Assembly (NCBI GenBank): GCA_007119305.1
Contig: SKPY01000303.1
Location: 1 to 8,201 of the forward strand
Direction of reading: 5' to 3'
Length of the DNA stretch: 8,201 bases
Source: Nitriliruptorales bacterium
GTDB lineage: Bacteria; Actinomycetota; Nitriliruptoria; Euzebyales; Egibacteraceae
Shown here piece after piece: positions 1 to 5,595 of this stretch. The notes beneath the pieces were generated by a model. It had not been told where the DNA came from, ran no database searches, and worked only from the letters and a program-made list of their open reading frames with translations. Position 1 is the stretch's first letter. Every line of letters begins with the position of its first letter. The position numbers were made by a program, and so were the translations under genes.

Positions 1-946
1 CGCGCAGCACGGGCACGCAGACCGCGGTGGCCGCAGCGGCGTAGCCGGCGAGGCCGGCGGCGGCGAGGAGCCGCGCAGGAAGGGCGAAGGGGTCGCCCGC
101 TCCGGTCAGGATGAGGGCGACCACCGCGACGGTCAACGCCGTCGCCCCGTGGCGCAGGGCCGGCACGGCGGCGCGGTCGGCGCCCGGCTGCATGCGGGTG
201 CGCAGCACGGTGGGACCGAAGAACACGACCGTCGCGAGCAGCACGAGGCCGCCCCAGCCGAGCACCTGCACGTGCAGGTGGGCGAGCCGCACGGCCACGT
301 ACCAGCCGCCGGTGAGCACGCCGACGCCGAGCAGCGCGCCGAGCAACGCACCGTGCAGGAACGCCGAGCAGGCGCGCTCGTAGGCACGCACGACGAACGC
401 GAAGCGCTCGTTACGTGCCTGCTTGCGCATCCGGCGCAGATCGACGTAGAGCCACAGCACCGCCCCGCTGGTGGCGGCGGCACCCACGGCGAGGGGGACG
501 CGCCAGCTCGGCGGGAACGCGAGCACGAGCAGGGCGCCGGCGTTGAGCAGCACGAAGCGCCAGGTGGCGTTGGCGCGTGCTGGGGCGTGCAGCAGCGTGC
601 GGGCGAAGTGGTGGGTGAGCGCCAGGATGAGGTTCGACAGCACGCCGAGGGTGAACAGGTGCACGGCGAACCAGCGCCCGCCAGGCAGCGCATCGCCGGC
701 GGCCAGCCACACGACGACCGCGCCCCCGTAGGCCGCCGCGATGGCCAGCGTGGGCCGCAGGTGGGCGAACGGCGGTGCACGCCGCGCGCCGTCTGCGGGG
801 GCGCCGTCGCCGTCAGCACGATCGGCGGCGGCGCGCCCAGCCCCGGCGGAAGCATCGCCGTCAGCGCGACCGGCACCGGCGGCGCTCCCAGCCCCGTCGG
901 GGGCGGGTGTCGTGGCCCCACAGCGTAGGGTGGCGTTGCGGATCAT
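1..946 (-). CDS. Polytopic membrane protein, N-terminal part (likely membrane domain of a copper nitrite reductase/multicopper oxidase fusion); cut by window edge
   Basis: The 315 visible residues start at an ATG that overlaps the stop of the upstream regulator (ATGA), so translation is probably coupled. Residues 1-60 are an Ala/Gly/Asp-rich extension with no hydrophobic segment, containing an imperfect duplication of 16-17 residues. After it come about eight membrane segments, near 66-84, 92-110, 131-146, 150-170, 196-219, 226-246, 266-283 and 290-312. Histidines cluster at or near the helices (H96, H112-H113, H120, H198, H223, H225), as expected of a haem- or metal-binding membrane domain. 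The stretches HLFTLGVLSN..LTHHFARTLLH, RLAHLHVQVLGWGGL and PTVLRTRM match my memory of the membrane region fused in actinobacteria to copper nitrite reductase / multicopper oxidase domains, sometimes annotated beta-carotene monooxygenase-like. The catalytic domain, if present, lies left of the window, so the activity is inferred. An NnrS-like stand-alone protein is the alternative. The shorter reading frames on both strands here are shadows. Confidence 0.72.
   Translation of the reverse strand, partial: MIRNATLRCGATTPAPDGAGSAAGAGRADGDASAGAGRAAADRADGDGAPADGARRAPPFAHLRPTLAIAAAYGGAVVVWLAAGDALPGGRWFAVHLFTLGVLSNLILALTHHFARTLLHAPARANATWRFVLLNAGALLVLAFPPSWRVPLAVGAAATSGAVLWLYVDLRRMRKQARNERFAFVVRAYERACSAFLHGALLGALLGVGVLTGGWYVAVRLAHLHVQVLGWGGLVLLATVVFFGPTVLRTRMQPGADRAAVPALRHGATALTVAVVALILTGAGDPFALPARLLAAAGLAGYAAAATAVCVPVLR
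807..905 (-). repeat. Imperfect tandem duplication in the N-terminal linker of the membrane protein
   Basis: Two adjacent near-copies (about 807-854 and 855-905 on the plus strand) share TCGCCGTCAGC and CCCAGCCCCG, with substitutions and a 3-nt length difference. They encode two successive Ala/Gly/Asp-rich blocks (AGAGRADGD, then AADRADGD) ahead of the first membrane helix. The 3-nt difference keeps the frame, consistent with a coding linker that varies in length. Confidence 0.5.
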
Positions 947-1371
947 GAGGGCACCTCAGGCTGGTCGGCGGTGAGCAAGCCGGAGAAGTCGGCGGCGGCG
1001 AGCTGGTCGGCGAACGCTTGGCGTGCGTCACTCCAGGAGTTGTGCACGGCGCAGGGCGTGTCGGGTGTGCAGGGCGCGCCGGTGAGCACGCACGCACCCG
1101 ACCAGGCGCCCTCGCCGGCGGCCTCGACCACCGCGAGGACGGAGATGTCGCCGGGTGGCCGCGCCAGCTCGTAACCGCCGGCGCGCCCGGCGGTCGACAG
1201 CACCAGCCCGGCGCGCACGAGGTCACCGAGCACGTGCGCGGCGTAGGGGCCCGGCGTCGCGGTCGCCGCAGCGAGATCGCGGGCCTTCGCCCGCTCGTCT
1301 GGCCAGCGGCGAGCGAGCTCGAGCGCGAGGCGCACCGCGTACTGGCCCCGGCGACCCAGACCGAGCAGCAT
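943..1371 (-). CDS. Rrf2-family transcriptional regulator with three Fe-S-type cysteines (NsrR/IscR-like)
   Basis: A protein of 142 residues, normal length for Rrf2 regulators. Residues 8-60 form the winged helix-turn-helix, opening with RGQYAVRLALELA, the family's usual first helix. The wing is GRAGGYELARPP (62-73), the Rrf2 signature. Cysteines C94, C101 and C107 (C-x6-C-x5-C) sit where NsrR and IscR hold their Fe-S cluster; E. coli NsrR uses a cluster that reacts with nitric oxide to relieve repression. I chose ATG 1371 because the frame continuing upstream to 1434 lies inside the cupredoxin gene, whereas ATG 1371 falls 2 nt after that gene's stop (TGACGATG). Its own stop overlaps the next ATG. 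Seen: wHTH and cysteines. Known: the family senses NO, Fe-S or redox state. Inferred: an NO-responsive autoregulator of this locus. An IscR-like or other redox sensor cannot be excluded. Confidence 0.88.
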   Translation of the reverse strand: MLLGLGRRGQYAVRLALELARRWPDERAKARDLAAATATPGPYAAHVLGDLVRAGLVLSTAGRAGGYELARPPGDISVLAVVEAAGEGAWSGACVLTGAPCTPDTPCAVHNSWSDARQAFADQLAAADFSGLLTADQPEVPS

Positions 1372-1373
1372 CG

Positions 1374-1760
1374 TCAGTCCGCGACGATGATCTCGAGCTC
1401 CATGCCGGACTCGCGGTGGCCCGGCACGTCGCACCAGCCGACCGTGTCCTGCGTGAACGGCCCTGCGACGAACGTCGTGCTGCCGCCGGGGGCGACGACG
1501 CCGCTGTCGGAGCCGTCGTCGAAGACGAGGTCGTGCTCGAGGTTGCCGTCGTTGGTCAGGTTGAACTCGACGGTGGCGCCGGCCGGCACCTCGACGGTGT
1601 CGGGGACGAACTCCATGTCCTGCATGGACACGTCCACCGCGACGCTGTCGCCGTCGCCGGCGGTGGCAGCGGTGTCCCCCGCGGTCGCGTCACCGCCGCA
1701 CGCTGCGAGCAGCAGCACCAACAGGGCGAGCAGGGCGGAAACAGCGGTACGGGATCGCAT
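1374..1760 (-). CDS. Lipoprotein cupredoxin (type 1 blue copper protein)
   Basis: A protein of 128 residues with a lipoprotein signal: basic MRSR start, a hydrophobic stretch to residue 20 and lipobox LAAC, with Cys21 as the lipid-modified residue. An Asp/Ala/Gly-rich linker (22-39) precedes a single cupredoxin domain (about 40-128). The type 1 copper ligands are complete and correctly spaced: H76 (LEHDL), C110, H115 and M120 in WCDVPGHRESGM. Such a protein should hang on the outer face of the membrane and carry single electrons, for example to a copper nitrite reductase or a CuA centre. The ATG is preceded by an excellent ribosome site (AAGGAGGT, 4-nt spacer). It is first in a minus-strand operon whose next gene starts 2 nt after its stop. 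The electron-donor role is inferred from its neighbours; the fold and copper site are clear. Confidence 0.92.
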   Translation of the reverse strand: MRSRTAVSALLALLVLLLAACGGDATAGDTAATAGDGDSVAVDVSMQDMEFVPDTVEVPAGATVEFNLTNDGNLEHDLVFDDGSDSGVVAPGGSTTFVAGPFTQDTVGWCDVPGHRESGMELEIIVAD

Positions 1761-1764
1761 CGTG

Positions 1765-1772
1765 ACCTCCTT
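1765..1772 (-). promoter_or_regulatory. Strong Shine-Dalgarno site of the cupredoxin gene
   Basis: On the minus strand AAGGAGGT stands 4 nt before ATG 1760. It is a near-perfect anti-16S match and fixes the start of the cupredoxin. Confidence 0.85.
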
Positions 1773-1780
1773 GTCACAGT

Positions 1781-1826
1781 TATCGATGACTTATTAGATC
1801 ATCGTTGAGTAATACGATACAGGATA
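1781..1826 (-). promoter_or_regulatory. AT-rich operator/promoter island with two overlapping dyads
   Basis: In an otherwise very GC-rich window this stretch is AT-rich. It contains a 21-bp dyad at 1784-1804: arms CGATGA and TCATCG, with 8 of 10 positions paired around a central T. A second inverted repeat, ATCGT-N8-ACGAT, lies at 1801-1818. The first dyad is 24-44 nt upstream of the cupredoxin start. Its 10-1-10 layout is close to the 11-1-11 layout described for E. coli NsrR operators, although the bases differ. On the minus strand TATCCT (1826-1821) could be a -10 element placing the dyads at the transcript start, but no convincing -35 was found. I infer that this is the operator of the Rrf2 regulator encoded two genes downstream. 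Confidence 0.5.
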
Positions 1827-1845
1827 GATCGGCGGGCATGAGCAG

Positions 1846-1876
1846 GCGAAGGGCCCTGTCCACGGGGGGCCTTCGC
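1846..1876. promoter_or_regulatory. Strong intergenic hairpin in the divergent control region
   Basis: Arms GCGAAGG (1846-1852) and CCTTCGC (1870-1876) pair perfectly. After one G-G mismatch, CCC (1854-1856) pairs with GGG (1866-1868), closing a 9-nt loop. There is no T-run on the plus side, so it is not a classical terminator for rightward transcription. It could be a bidirectional insulator between the two operons, part of a leader RNA for either one, or a protein-binding dyad. Its role is unresolved. Confidence 0.45.
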
Positions 1877-1899
1877 CCCTTACACGCGGGAGAAAATGC

Positions 1900-1928
1900 T
1901 TGACGTGCCAATCTGAGTGCTCTATCCC
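1900..1928 (+). promoter_or_regulatory. Candidate sigma-A-type promoter of the rightward operon
   Basis: TTGACG (1900-1905) is a near-consensus -35 box. It is followed after exactly 17 nt by TATCCC (1923-1928), a modest -10. Transcription would begin near 1934-1936, giving a short leader before GTG 1959. This placement excludes the upstream in-frame GTG at 1917 as the start of the first gene. Confidence 0.5.
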
Positions 1929-1958
1929 TTAGCGGCCACAACGAGGATCGGGGTCAGC

Positions 1959-2135
1959 GTGGACGCGGAGGCGGAACGGACTCCTGGCGCAGGCGACCAG
2001 GAGCCGTCCTGGCCGCAGCGGATGCTGGACAACCTCTGGGTGCTCCTGGCGCTCGGGGTGGTGATCCCGGGAATCCTCTACCTCGGGTGGGGCCTGTGGG
2101 AGCTCGCCGAGCTGCCCACCTGGGGCGGCGGCTAG
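1959..2135 (+). CDS. Small single-span membrane protein, probable accessory subunit of the haem-copper complex
   Basis: With the GTG at 1959 as start, the protein is 58 residues: a short acidic N-terminus, one membrane span (about 27-47, NLWVLLALGVVIPGILYLG), then a short tail ending TWGGG. I prefer this start because the proposed promoter begins transcription after the in-frame GTG at 1917, and GGGG stands 5 nt upstream; a GAGG lies further back. It is the first gene of the plus operon, 16 nt before the CuA subunit. Haem-copper enzymes of several families carry one-helix subunits of this size (for example subunit IIa of Thermus ba3 oxidase), so an assembly or stability subunit is reasonable. 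I do not recognise the family by sequence. It ends in TAG, which shows that TAG serves as a stop in this operon. Confidence 0.68.
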   Translation: MDAEAERTPGAGDQEPSWPQRMLDNLWVLLALGVVIPGILYLGWGLWELAELPTWGGG

Positions 2136-2148
2136 CGACCAAGGAGCG
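2136..2148 (+). promoter_or_regulatory. Ribosome-site cassette, copy 1 (before subunit II)
   Basis: CGACCAAGGAGCG starts directly after the TAG stop of the small gene. It contains AAGGAG, 5 nt before ATG 2152. The identical 13-mer recurs at 2728-2740 after the stop of subunit II. It fixes the ATG at 2152, and therefore the reading frame that contains the TAG at 2275. Confidence 0.75.
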
Positions 2149-2151
2149 AGC

Positions 2152-2727
2152 ATGGACAGCGCAGCACCGCCGCCGAAGGGCGCGAAGCCGCTCAGCACGC
2201 TGCTGGCGCCGCGCCGGCTGTGGTGGGGCCGCATCGGCCCCGATGAGCGCCTGTGGCTGACCGTGGCGTTCGTGTAGTGCCTCGTGATGTTCACCGCGAT
2301 GGTCGCCTGGCAGGCGCTCGGCGAGCAGCGCATCCCGGTCGAGTCCTACCGCGTGGACCAGGCGACCTTCCAGTCCGAGGTGGACGCGTTCGTCGAGGCG
2401 CGGCAGATCGGCGAAGAGGGCGGCGTGCCGGTCGTGGAGCCGATGCCCGGCGAGGACGCCTACCTGCAGGCGATGATGTTCCAGTTCCGCCCGGTGCTGC
2501 AGCTGCAGCGCGGCGAGACCTACCGGCTGCTGGTGTCATCCACCGACGTCCAGCATGGCCTGTCGCTGCTGAAGCTGGGCACGAGCTACAACTTCCAGGT
2601 GCTGCCCGGCTACCTCTACGTGATCCGCCTCACCCCCGAGGAGACGGGCGAGTTCTCCTTGGTGTGCAACGAGTTCTGCGGCCTCGGCCACCACGTGATG
2701 ACCGGCCGCATCGTCGTGGTCGACTGA
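2152..2727 (+). CDS. CuA-type subunit II of a haem-copper reductase, interrupted by an in-frame TAG
   Basis: ATG 2152, behind a perfect AAGGAG site, opens a frame of 192 codons ending at TGA 2725. Codon 42 is TAG, inside the single membrane helix (LWLTVAFV, stop, CLVMFTAMVAW). Ignoring it, the protein has the family's layout: a cytoplasmic N-terminus (1-32, with LWWGRIGPDERLW), one helix (about 34-54) and an extracytoplasmic cupredoxin domain. The CuA ligands are complete: H135 (DVQHG), C172, E174, C176, H180 and M183 in CNEFCGLGHHVM. CuA accepts electrons from a soluble donor and passes them to subunit I, the next gene. No deletion or frameshift is seen and the frame resumes cleanly, so the damage is one codon, possibly TGG (Trp) changed to TAG. 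Reinitiation at GTG 2284 or ATG 2287 would give about 147 residues lacking half of the helix, with no ribosome site seen. The call is pseudogene, sequencing error, readthrough or split translation; domain identity is firm, integrity is not. Confidence 0.85.
2275..2277 (+). other. In-frame TAG stop codon in subunit II
   Basis: The TAG is codon 42 counted from ATG 2152 and lies mid-helix between VAFV and CLVM. The frame on both sides encodes conserved-looking subunit II sequence. A single base change (TAG to TGG) would restore Trp, an ordinary residue in such helices. Confidence 0.9.
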
Positions 2728-2740
2728 CGACCAAGGAGCG
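2728..2740 (+). promoter_or_regulatory. Ribosome-site cassette, copy 2 (before subunit I)
   Basis: This is the same 13-mer, CGACCAAGGAGCG, as at 2136-2148, again directly after a stop codon (TGA 2725-2727). AAGGAG is 7 nt before GTG 2746 and decides that non-ATG start. Confidence 0.75.
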
Positions 2741-2745
2741 CTCCT

Positions 2746-4524
2746 GTGGCGGCTGAAGCCCCGGCCCGTGACTTCCTCGCCTGCGAGGCCACCCACTTCC
2801 GCATCGAGCGGCACGGCCGCCAGCTGGCGCTGGCCCACGCCGTCGGCGCGGTCGTCCTGCTGGCCATCGGCGGCCTCATGGCGCTGCTCATCGCGATCCA
2901 GCGGGTCGAGGCGGTGCAGTTCATCAACGACGACTGGTGGTACCGGCTCGTGGCCGCGCACGGCGCGGCCATGCTGCTGTTCTGGATGCTGCTGTTCGAG
3001 GTGGCGGCGCTGTACTGGGGCTCGACCATGCTCCTCAACGCCCCGATGCGCCTCGTCAAGGTCGCCTGGACCGCGTTCGGGATGATGGTGCTCGGGGTGC
3101 TGCTGGCCACTGGGATGATGCTGGCGGGCCAGGCCACGGTCATGTTCACCGCGTATCCGCCGATGGAGGCCAACCCGCTGTTCTACCTCGGGGTGATCCT
3201 CGTCGCGGTGGGCGTGCTCATCGCCGTGGCCATCTTCTTCGTCAACGTCGTCGCCGCGAAGCGCGAGGGCTACCACCGGGGGTCCCTGCCGCTGGTGGTG
3301 TACGGGCTCGCCGCCGCCGCGATCATCGCCGTGTACTCGCTGGGCACCGGCGCGGTGGCCTACGTCAGCTTGTTCCTGTGGTCGGTCGGCCTGGTCGAGA
3401 ACGTCGACCCGGCGTTCTACCGCATGTTCTTCTGGGGCATCGGCCACGGCGCCCAGCAGGTCAACCTCGCGGCGATGGTCGCGGTGTGGTACGCCCTGGT
3501 CGGCTTCACGGTCGGGGGTCGCACCATCAGCGAGAGCCTGAGCCGCCTTGCGTTCCTGCTGCTGATCGCCTTCATCCACCTCGGCGCCGTGCACCATCTG
3601 CTGGTCGACCCGGGCCTGGGGACGAGCCACCGGCTGATGAACACCAGCTACCTGCTGTACCTGGCGGTGCTCGCCAGCCTCATCCACGCCTTCTGCATCC
3701 CGTCGGCGATCGAGGTTGCCCAACGCGAGCGCCACGGGTTCACCAAGGGCCTGTTCCAGTGGCTCGTCCGCGCGCCGTGGAAGGAGCCGGGGTTCTCCTC
3801 GCTGGTGCTGTCGCTGGTGTTCTTCGGCTTCATCGGCGGGGTCACCGGCGTGATCATGAGCAGCATGCAGATGAACATGCTGGTGCACAACACGCTGTTC
3901 GTGCCCGGCCACTTCCACGGCACCGTCGTCGCCGGCGCCACGCTGGCGTTCATGGGCATCGCCTACTACCTGCTGCCGCTGCTGTCCCGGCGCAACCTCG
4001 TCGGCGTGGCCGTGGCCCGCTTGCAGCCGTACGTGTTCTTCGCCGGGGTGGCGCTGTTCTCGCTCGGCATGATCCGCGCCGGCTTCTACGGCGTCCCCCG
4101 CCGCTCCGCCGATCTGAGCTACCAGGCCGCTCCGCTACCGACGGACTCGTTCATCCAGACCGGGCCGCAGCTGGCCATGTGGGCCGTGCTGATCGGCGCG
4201 CTCATCGCCGTGGTCGGCGGGGCGATGTTCATCTACGTCATGCTCGCCACGCTGTTCGCCGGCAAGGTGGTCGACCGGCCCGACGTCGGGCTCGTGCTCG
4301 CCTACGGCGCGCAGGAGCGCGAGCGTGGCCTGCCCGCCCCCACGATGGTGGCCGCGGACGGGCACAGCCTCATCGGCGGCCACGAGCCGCACGACCGCAA
4401 GATCAGCTGGCGCAACTTCGAGGCACCGGGCACGGTCACGCTCGTGTTCATCTTCCTCGCCTGGTTCGTCGTGATGTACGCGCTTGCGCACTTCAACATC
4501 GCCCGGCTGTGGCCGGTGGGCTGA
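2746..4524 (+). CDS. Haem-copper reductase subunit I, probable NO reductase-like (eNOR-type) rather than O2 reductase
   Basis: A protein of 592 residues with about 12-14 membrane segments, usual for subunit I. Metal ligands: H72 (AAHGAAMLLFW) and H391 for the low-spin haem; H234, H283 and H284 (GAVHHLL) for CuB; H389 (PGHFHG) for the active-site haem. In oxygen reductases of the A and B types a Tyr four residues after the first CuB His is cross-linked to it (H-x3-Y). Here the sequence is GHGAQQVN, so that position is Gln238. Loss of this Tyr with all six His retained is typical of NO reductase branches of the superfamily, and a CuA partner points away from classical cNOR and towards the newer CuA-linked families such as eNOR. 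It would reduce NO to N2O at the membrane. Start GTG 2746 follows the repeated ribosome cassette; the stop coincides with the start of the 36-bp array. No c-type haem motif (CxxCH) is seen in the complex. Family is certain; substrate is inferred. Confidence 0.9.
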   Translation: MAAEAPARDFLACEATHFRIERHGRQLALAHAVGAVVLLAIGGLMALLIAIQRVEAVQFINDDWWYRLVAAHGAAMLLFWMLLFEVAALYWGSTMLLNAPMRLVKVAWTAFGMMVLGVLLATGMMLAGQATVMFTAYPPMEANPLFYLGVILVAVGVLIAVAIFFVNVVAAKREGYHRGSLPLVVYGLAAAAIIAVYSLGTGAVAYVSLFLWSVGLVENVDPAFYRMFFWGIGHGAQQVNLAAMVAVWYALVGFTVGGRTISESLSRLAFLLLIAFIHLGAVHHLLVDPGLGTSHRLMNTSYLLYLAVLASLIHAFCIPSAIEVAQRERHGFTKGLFQWLVRAPWKEPGFSSLVLSLVFFGFIGGVTGVIMSSMQMNMLVHNTLFVPGHFHGTVVAGATLAFMGIAYYLLPLLSRRNLVGVAVARLQPYVFFAGVALFSLGMIRAGFYGVPRRSADLSYQAAPLPTDSFIQTGPQLAMWAVLIGALIAVVGGAMFIYVMLATLFAGKVVDRPDVGLVLAYGAQERERGLPAPTMVAADGHSLIGGHEPHDRKISWRNFEAPGTVTLVFIFLAWFVVMYALAHFNIARLWPVG

Positions 4525-4666
4525 CATGCCCTCAAGCAGCGTAGCGGTAGGGCACCGGGACATGCCCTCAAGCAGCGCAGCGGTAGGGCACCGGGACATG
4601 CCCTCAAGCAGCGCAGCGGTAGGGCACCGGGACATGCCCTCAAGCAGCGCAGCGGTAGGTCACCGA
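4523..4666 (+). repeat. Tandem array, 4 x 36 bp, between subunit I and ctaB
   Basis: Four head-to-tail units start at 4523, 4559, 4595 and 4631, each beginning GACATGCCCTCAAGCAGCG. Units 2 and 3 are identical; unit 1 has a single T for C; unit 4 differs at its end (AGGTCACCGA for AGGGCACCGG). Within a unit TGCCCT and AGGGCA form a 6-bp inverted repeat around a 16-nt interior, so each copy could fold as a weak hairpin. The first unit begins inside the TGA of subunit I and the last ends 2 nt before the ATG of ctaB, so the array fills the whole spacer. With no spacers between copies it is not a CRISPR. Each unit is 12 codons, so copy changes keep the frame. Confidence 0.95.
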
Positions 4667-4672
4667 TCATGA
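4526..4672 (+). CDS. Possible 48-aa repeat mini-ORF bridging subunit I and ctaB
   Basis: ATG 4526 follows the subunit I stop by one base (TGACATG) and opens 48 codons translating the array as four copies of MPSSSAAVGHRD, with Val for one Ala in copy 1 and a final Ser in place of Asp. It ends at TGA 4670-4672, overlapping the ctaB ATG (ATGA). Its placement would let ribosomes pass from subunit I to ctaB by coupled reinitiation, and each copy carries AGGG about 9 nt before the next ATG. There is no recognised domain. It may be only a chance open frame in a repeat, since the same repeat is open in other frames too. Confidence 0.25.
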   Translation: MPSSSVAVGHRDMPSSSAAVGHRDMPSSSAAVGHRDMPSSSAAVGHRS

Positions 4673-5595
4673 GCGCGGCGCTCGCGCAGCTGCGCAGCGC
4701 CCCGCCGGTCGCCGGTGTGTGGCAGCGCGCGCGTCCCTACGTCGCGCTGACCAAACCCCGCATCGTCGAGCTGCTGCTCGTGACGACCGTGCCGGCGATG
4801 TTCCTCGCCGCCCGCGGCTGGCCCGGGGGGTGGCTGCTGCTCGCCACGCTGGTCGGTGGCACGCTGACGGCCGGGGCCGCCAACACCTTCAACATGGTCT
4901 GGGACCGCGACATCGACGGGCTCATGGGCCGCACCCGCAGCCGCCCGCTGCCCGCGGGTGCGGTCAGCCCCGCCCGGGCGCTGGTGTTCGGCGCCGTGCT
5001 CGCCGTGGCCGGTCCGACGTGGCTGTGGGTGCTGGTCGGGCCGCTGCCGGCGGTGCTGACCACGGCCGGCATGGTCTTCTACGTCCTCGTCTACACGGTC
5101 TGGCTCAAGCGCCGCACGGTGCACAACATCGTCATCGGCGGCGCGGCGGGCGCGGTGCCGGCGCTGGTCGGCTGGGCCGCGGTCACCGGCAGCCTGTCAC
5201 CTGCGGCCTGGCTGCTGTTCGCCGTGGTGTTCCTGTGGACCCCGCCGCACTTCTGGGCGCTGGCGGTCGTCTGCGAGCGGGACTACGCCGCTGCCACCGT
5301 GCCCATGCTGCCGGTCGTGGCCGGGCGCCCCGAGACCGCCCGGCGCAGCCTGCGCTACGCCGTGGCGACCGTGGTGGCGTCGCTGGCGCTGCCGCTGGTC
5401 GACCCGGCCGTTGGCTGGCTGTACCTGGTCGCCGCGTCCTGCCTCGGTGCGCTGTTCCTCGGCCGGGCCGCCGGGTTCCGCGCCGATCCCACGCCGCGCA
5501 CCGCCCGGCCGCTGTTCACGTTCTCCATCACCTACCTCGGCGCGCTGTCGTTGGCGCTCGTCCTCGACCAGGCGCTGCCGCCCGCCGGGGTATGA
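4669..5595 (+). CDS. ctaB: Haem O synthase (protohaem IX farnesyltransferase)
   Basis: A protein of 308 residues, normal length for CtaB/CyoE, an integral membrane UbiA-type prenyltransferase that adds farnesyl to haem B to make haem O, the precursor of haem A. Diagnostic motifs in order: ALTKPRIVELLLVTTVPAM (26-44); the Asp-rich site N75-x3-D79-R-D81-I-D83 with RTRSRPLP after it; YTVWLKRRTVHNIVIGGAAG (142-161); and WTPPHFWALA (190-199). ATG 4669 lies directly behind the 36-bp array, with a weak AGGT 8 nt upstream that occurs only in the variant last repeat. The stop overlaps the next ATG (GTATGAG). Its position behind subunit I implies that the reductase uses haem O or A in at least one site. 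A haem A synthase (CtaA) is not in the window. Confidence 0.96.
   Translation: MSAALAQLRSAPPVAGVWQRARPYVALTKPRIVELLLVTTVPAMFLAARGWPGGWLLLATLVGGTLTAGAANTFNMVWDRDIDGLMGRTRSRPLPAGAVSPARALVFGAVLAVAGPTWLWVLVGPLPAVLTTAGMVFYVLVYTVWLKRRTVHNIVIGGAAGAVPALVGWAAVTGSLSPAAWLLFAVVFLWTPPHFWALAVVCERDYAAATVPMLPVVAGRPETARRSLRYAVATVVASLALPLVDPAVGWLYLVAASCLGALFLGRAAGFRADPTPRTARPLFTFSITYLGALSLALVLDQALPPAGV

Noticed and set aside
149..928. 259-residue open frame on the plus strand (and a 262-residue minus frame at 133-921)
   Set aside because: Both are compositional shadows of the membrane protein read from 946, which has eight membrane segments, the operon overlap and a family resemblance.
1900..1912. FNR/DNR-type box (TTGACGTGCCAA)
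   Set aside because: The TTG and CAA halves are separated by 6 nt, not the 8 nt expected for this regulator family; the TTGAC is better explained as a -35 element.
2275..2277. Selenocysteine or pyrrolysine recoding of the stop
   Set aside because: Selenocysteine uses TGA, not TAG. Pyrrolysine would not be expected in a membrane helix of this family, and TAG ends other genes here.
2536..3918. 460-residue open frame on the minus strand opposite subunit I
   Set aside because: Its composition is low-complexity His/Gln/Glu/Arg/Asp with no fold or motif, as expected antisense to a high-GC gene. The plus strand encodes a complete haem-copper subunit I.
4523..4666. CRISPR-like array (36-bp repeats)
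   Set aside because: The units are contiguous with no unique spacers and there are no cas genes nearby.
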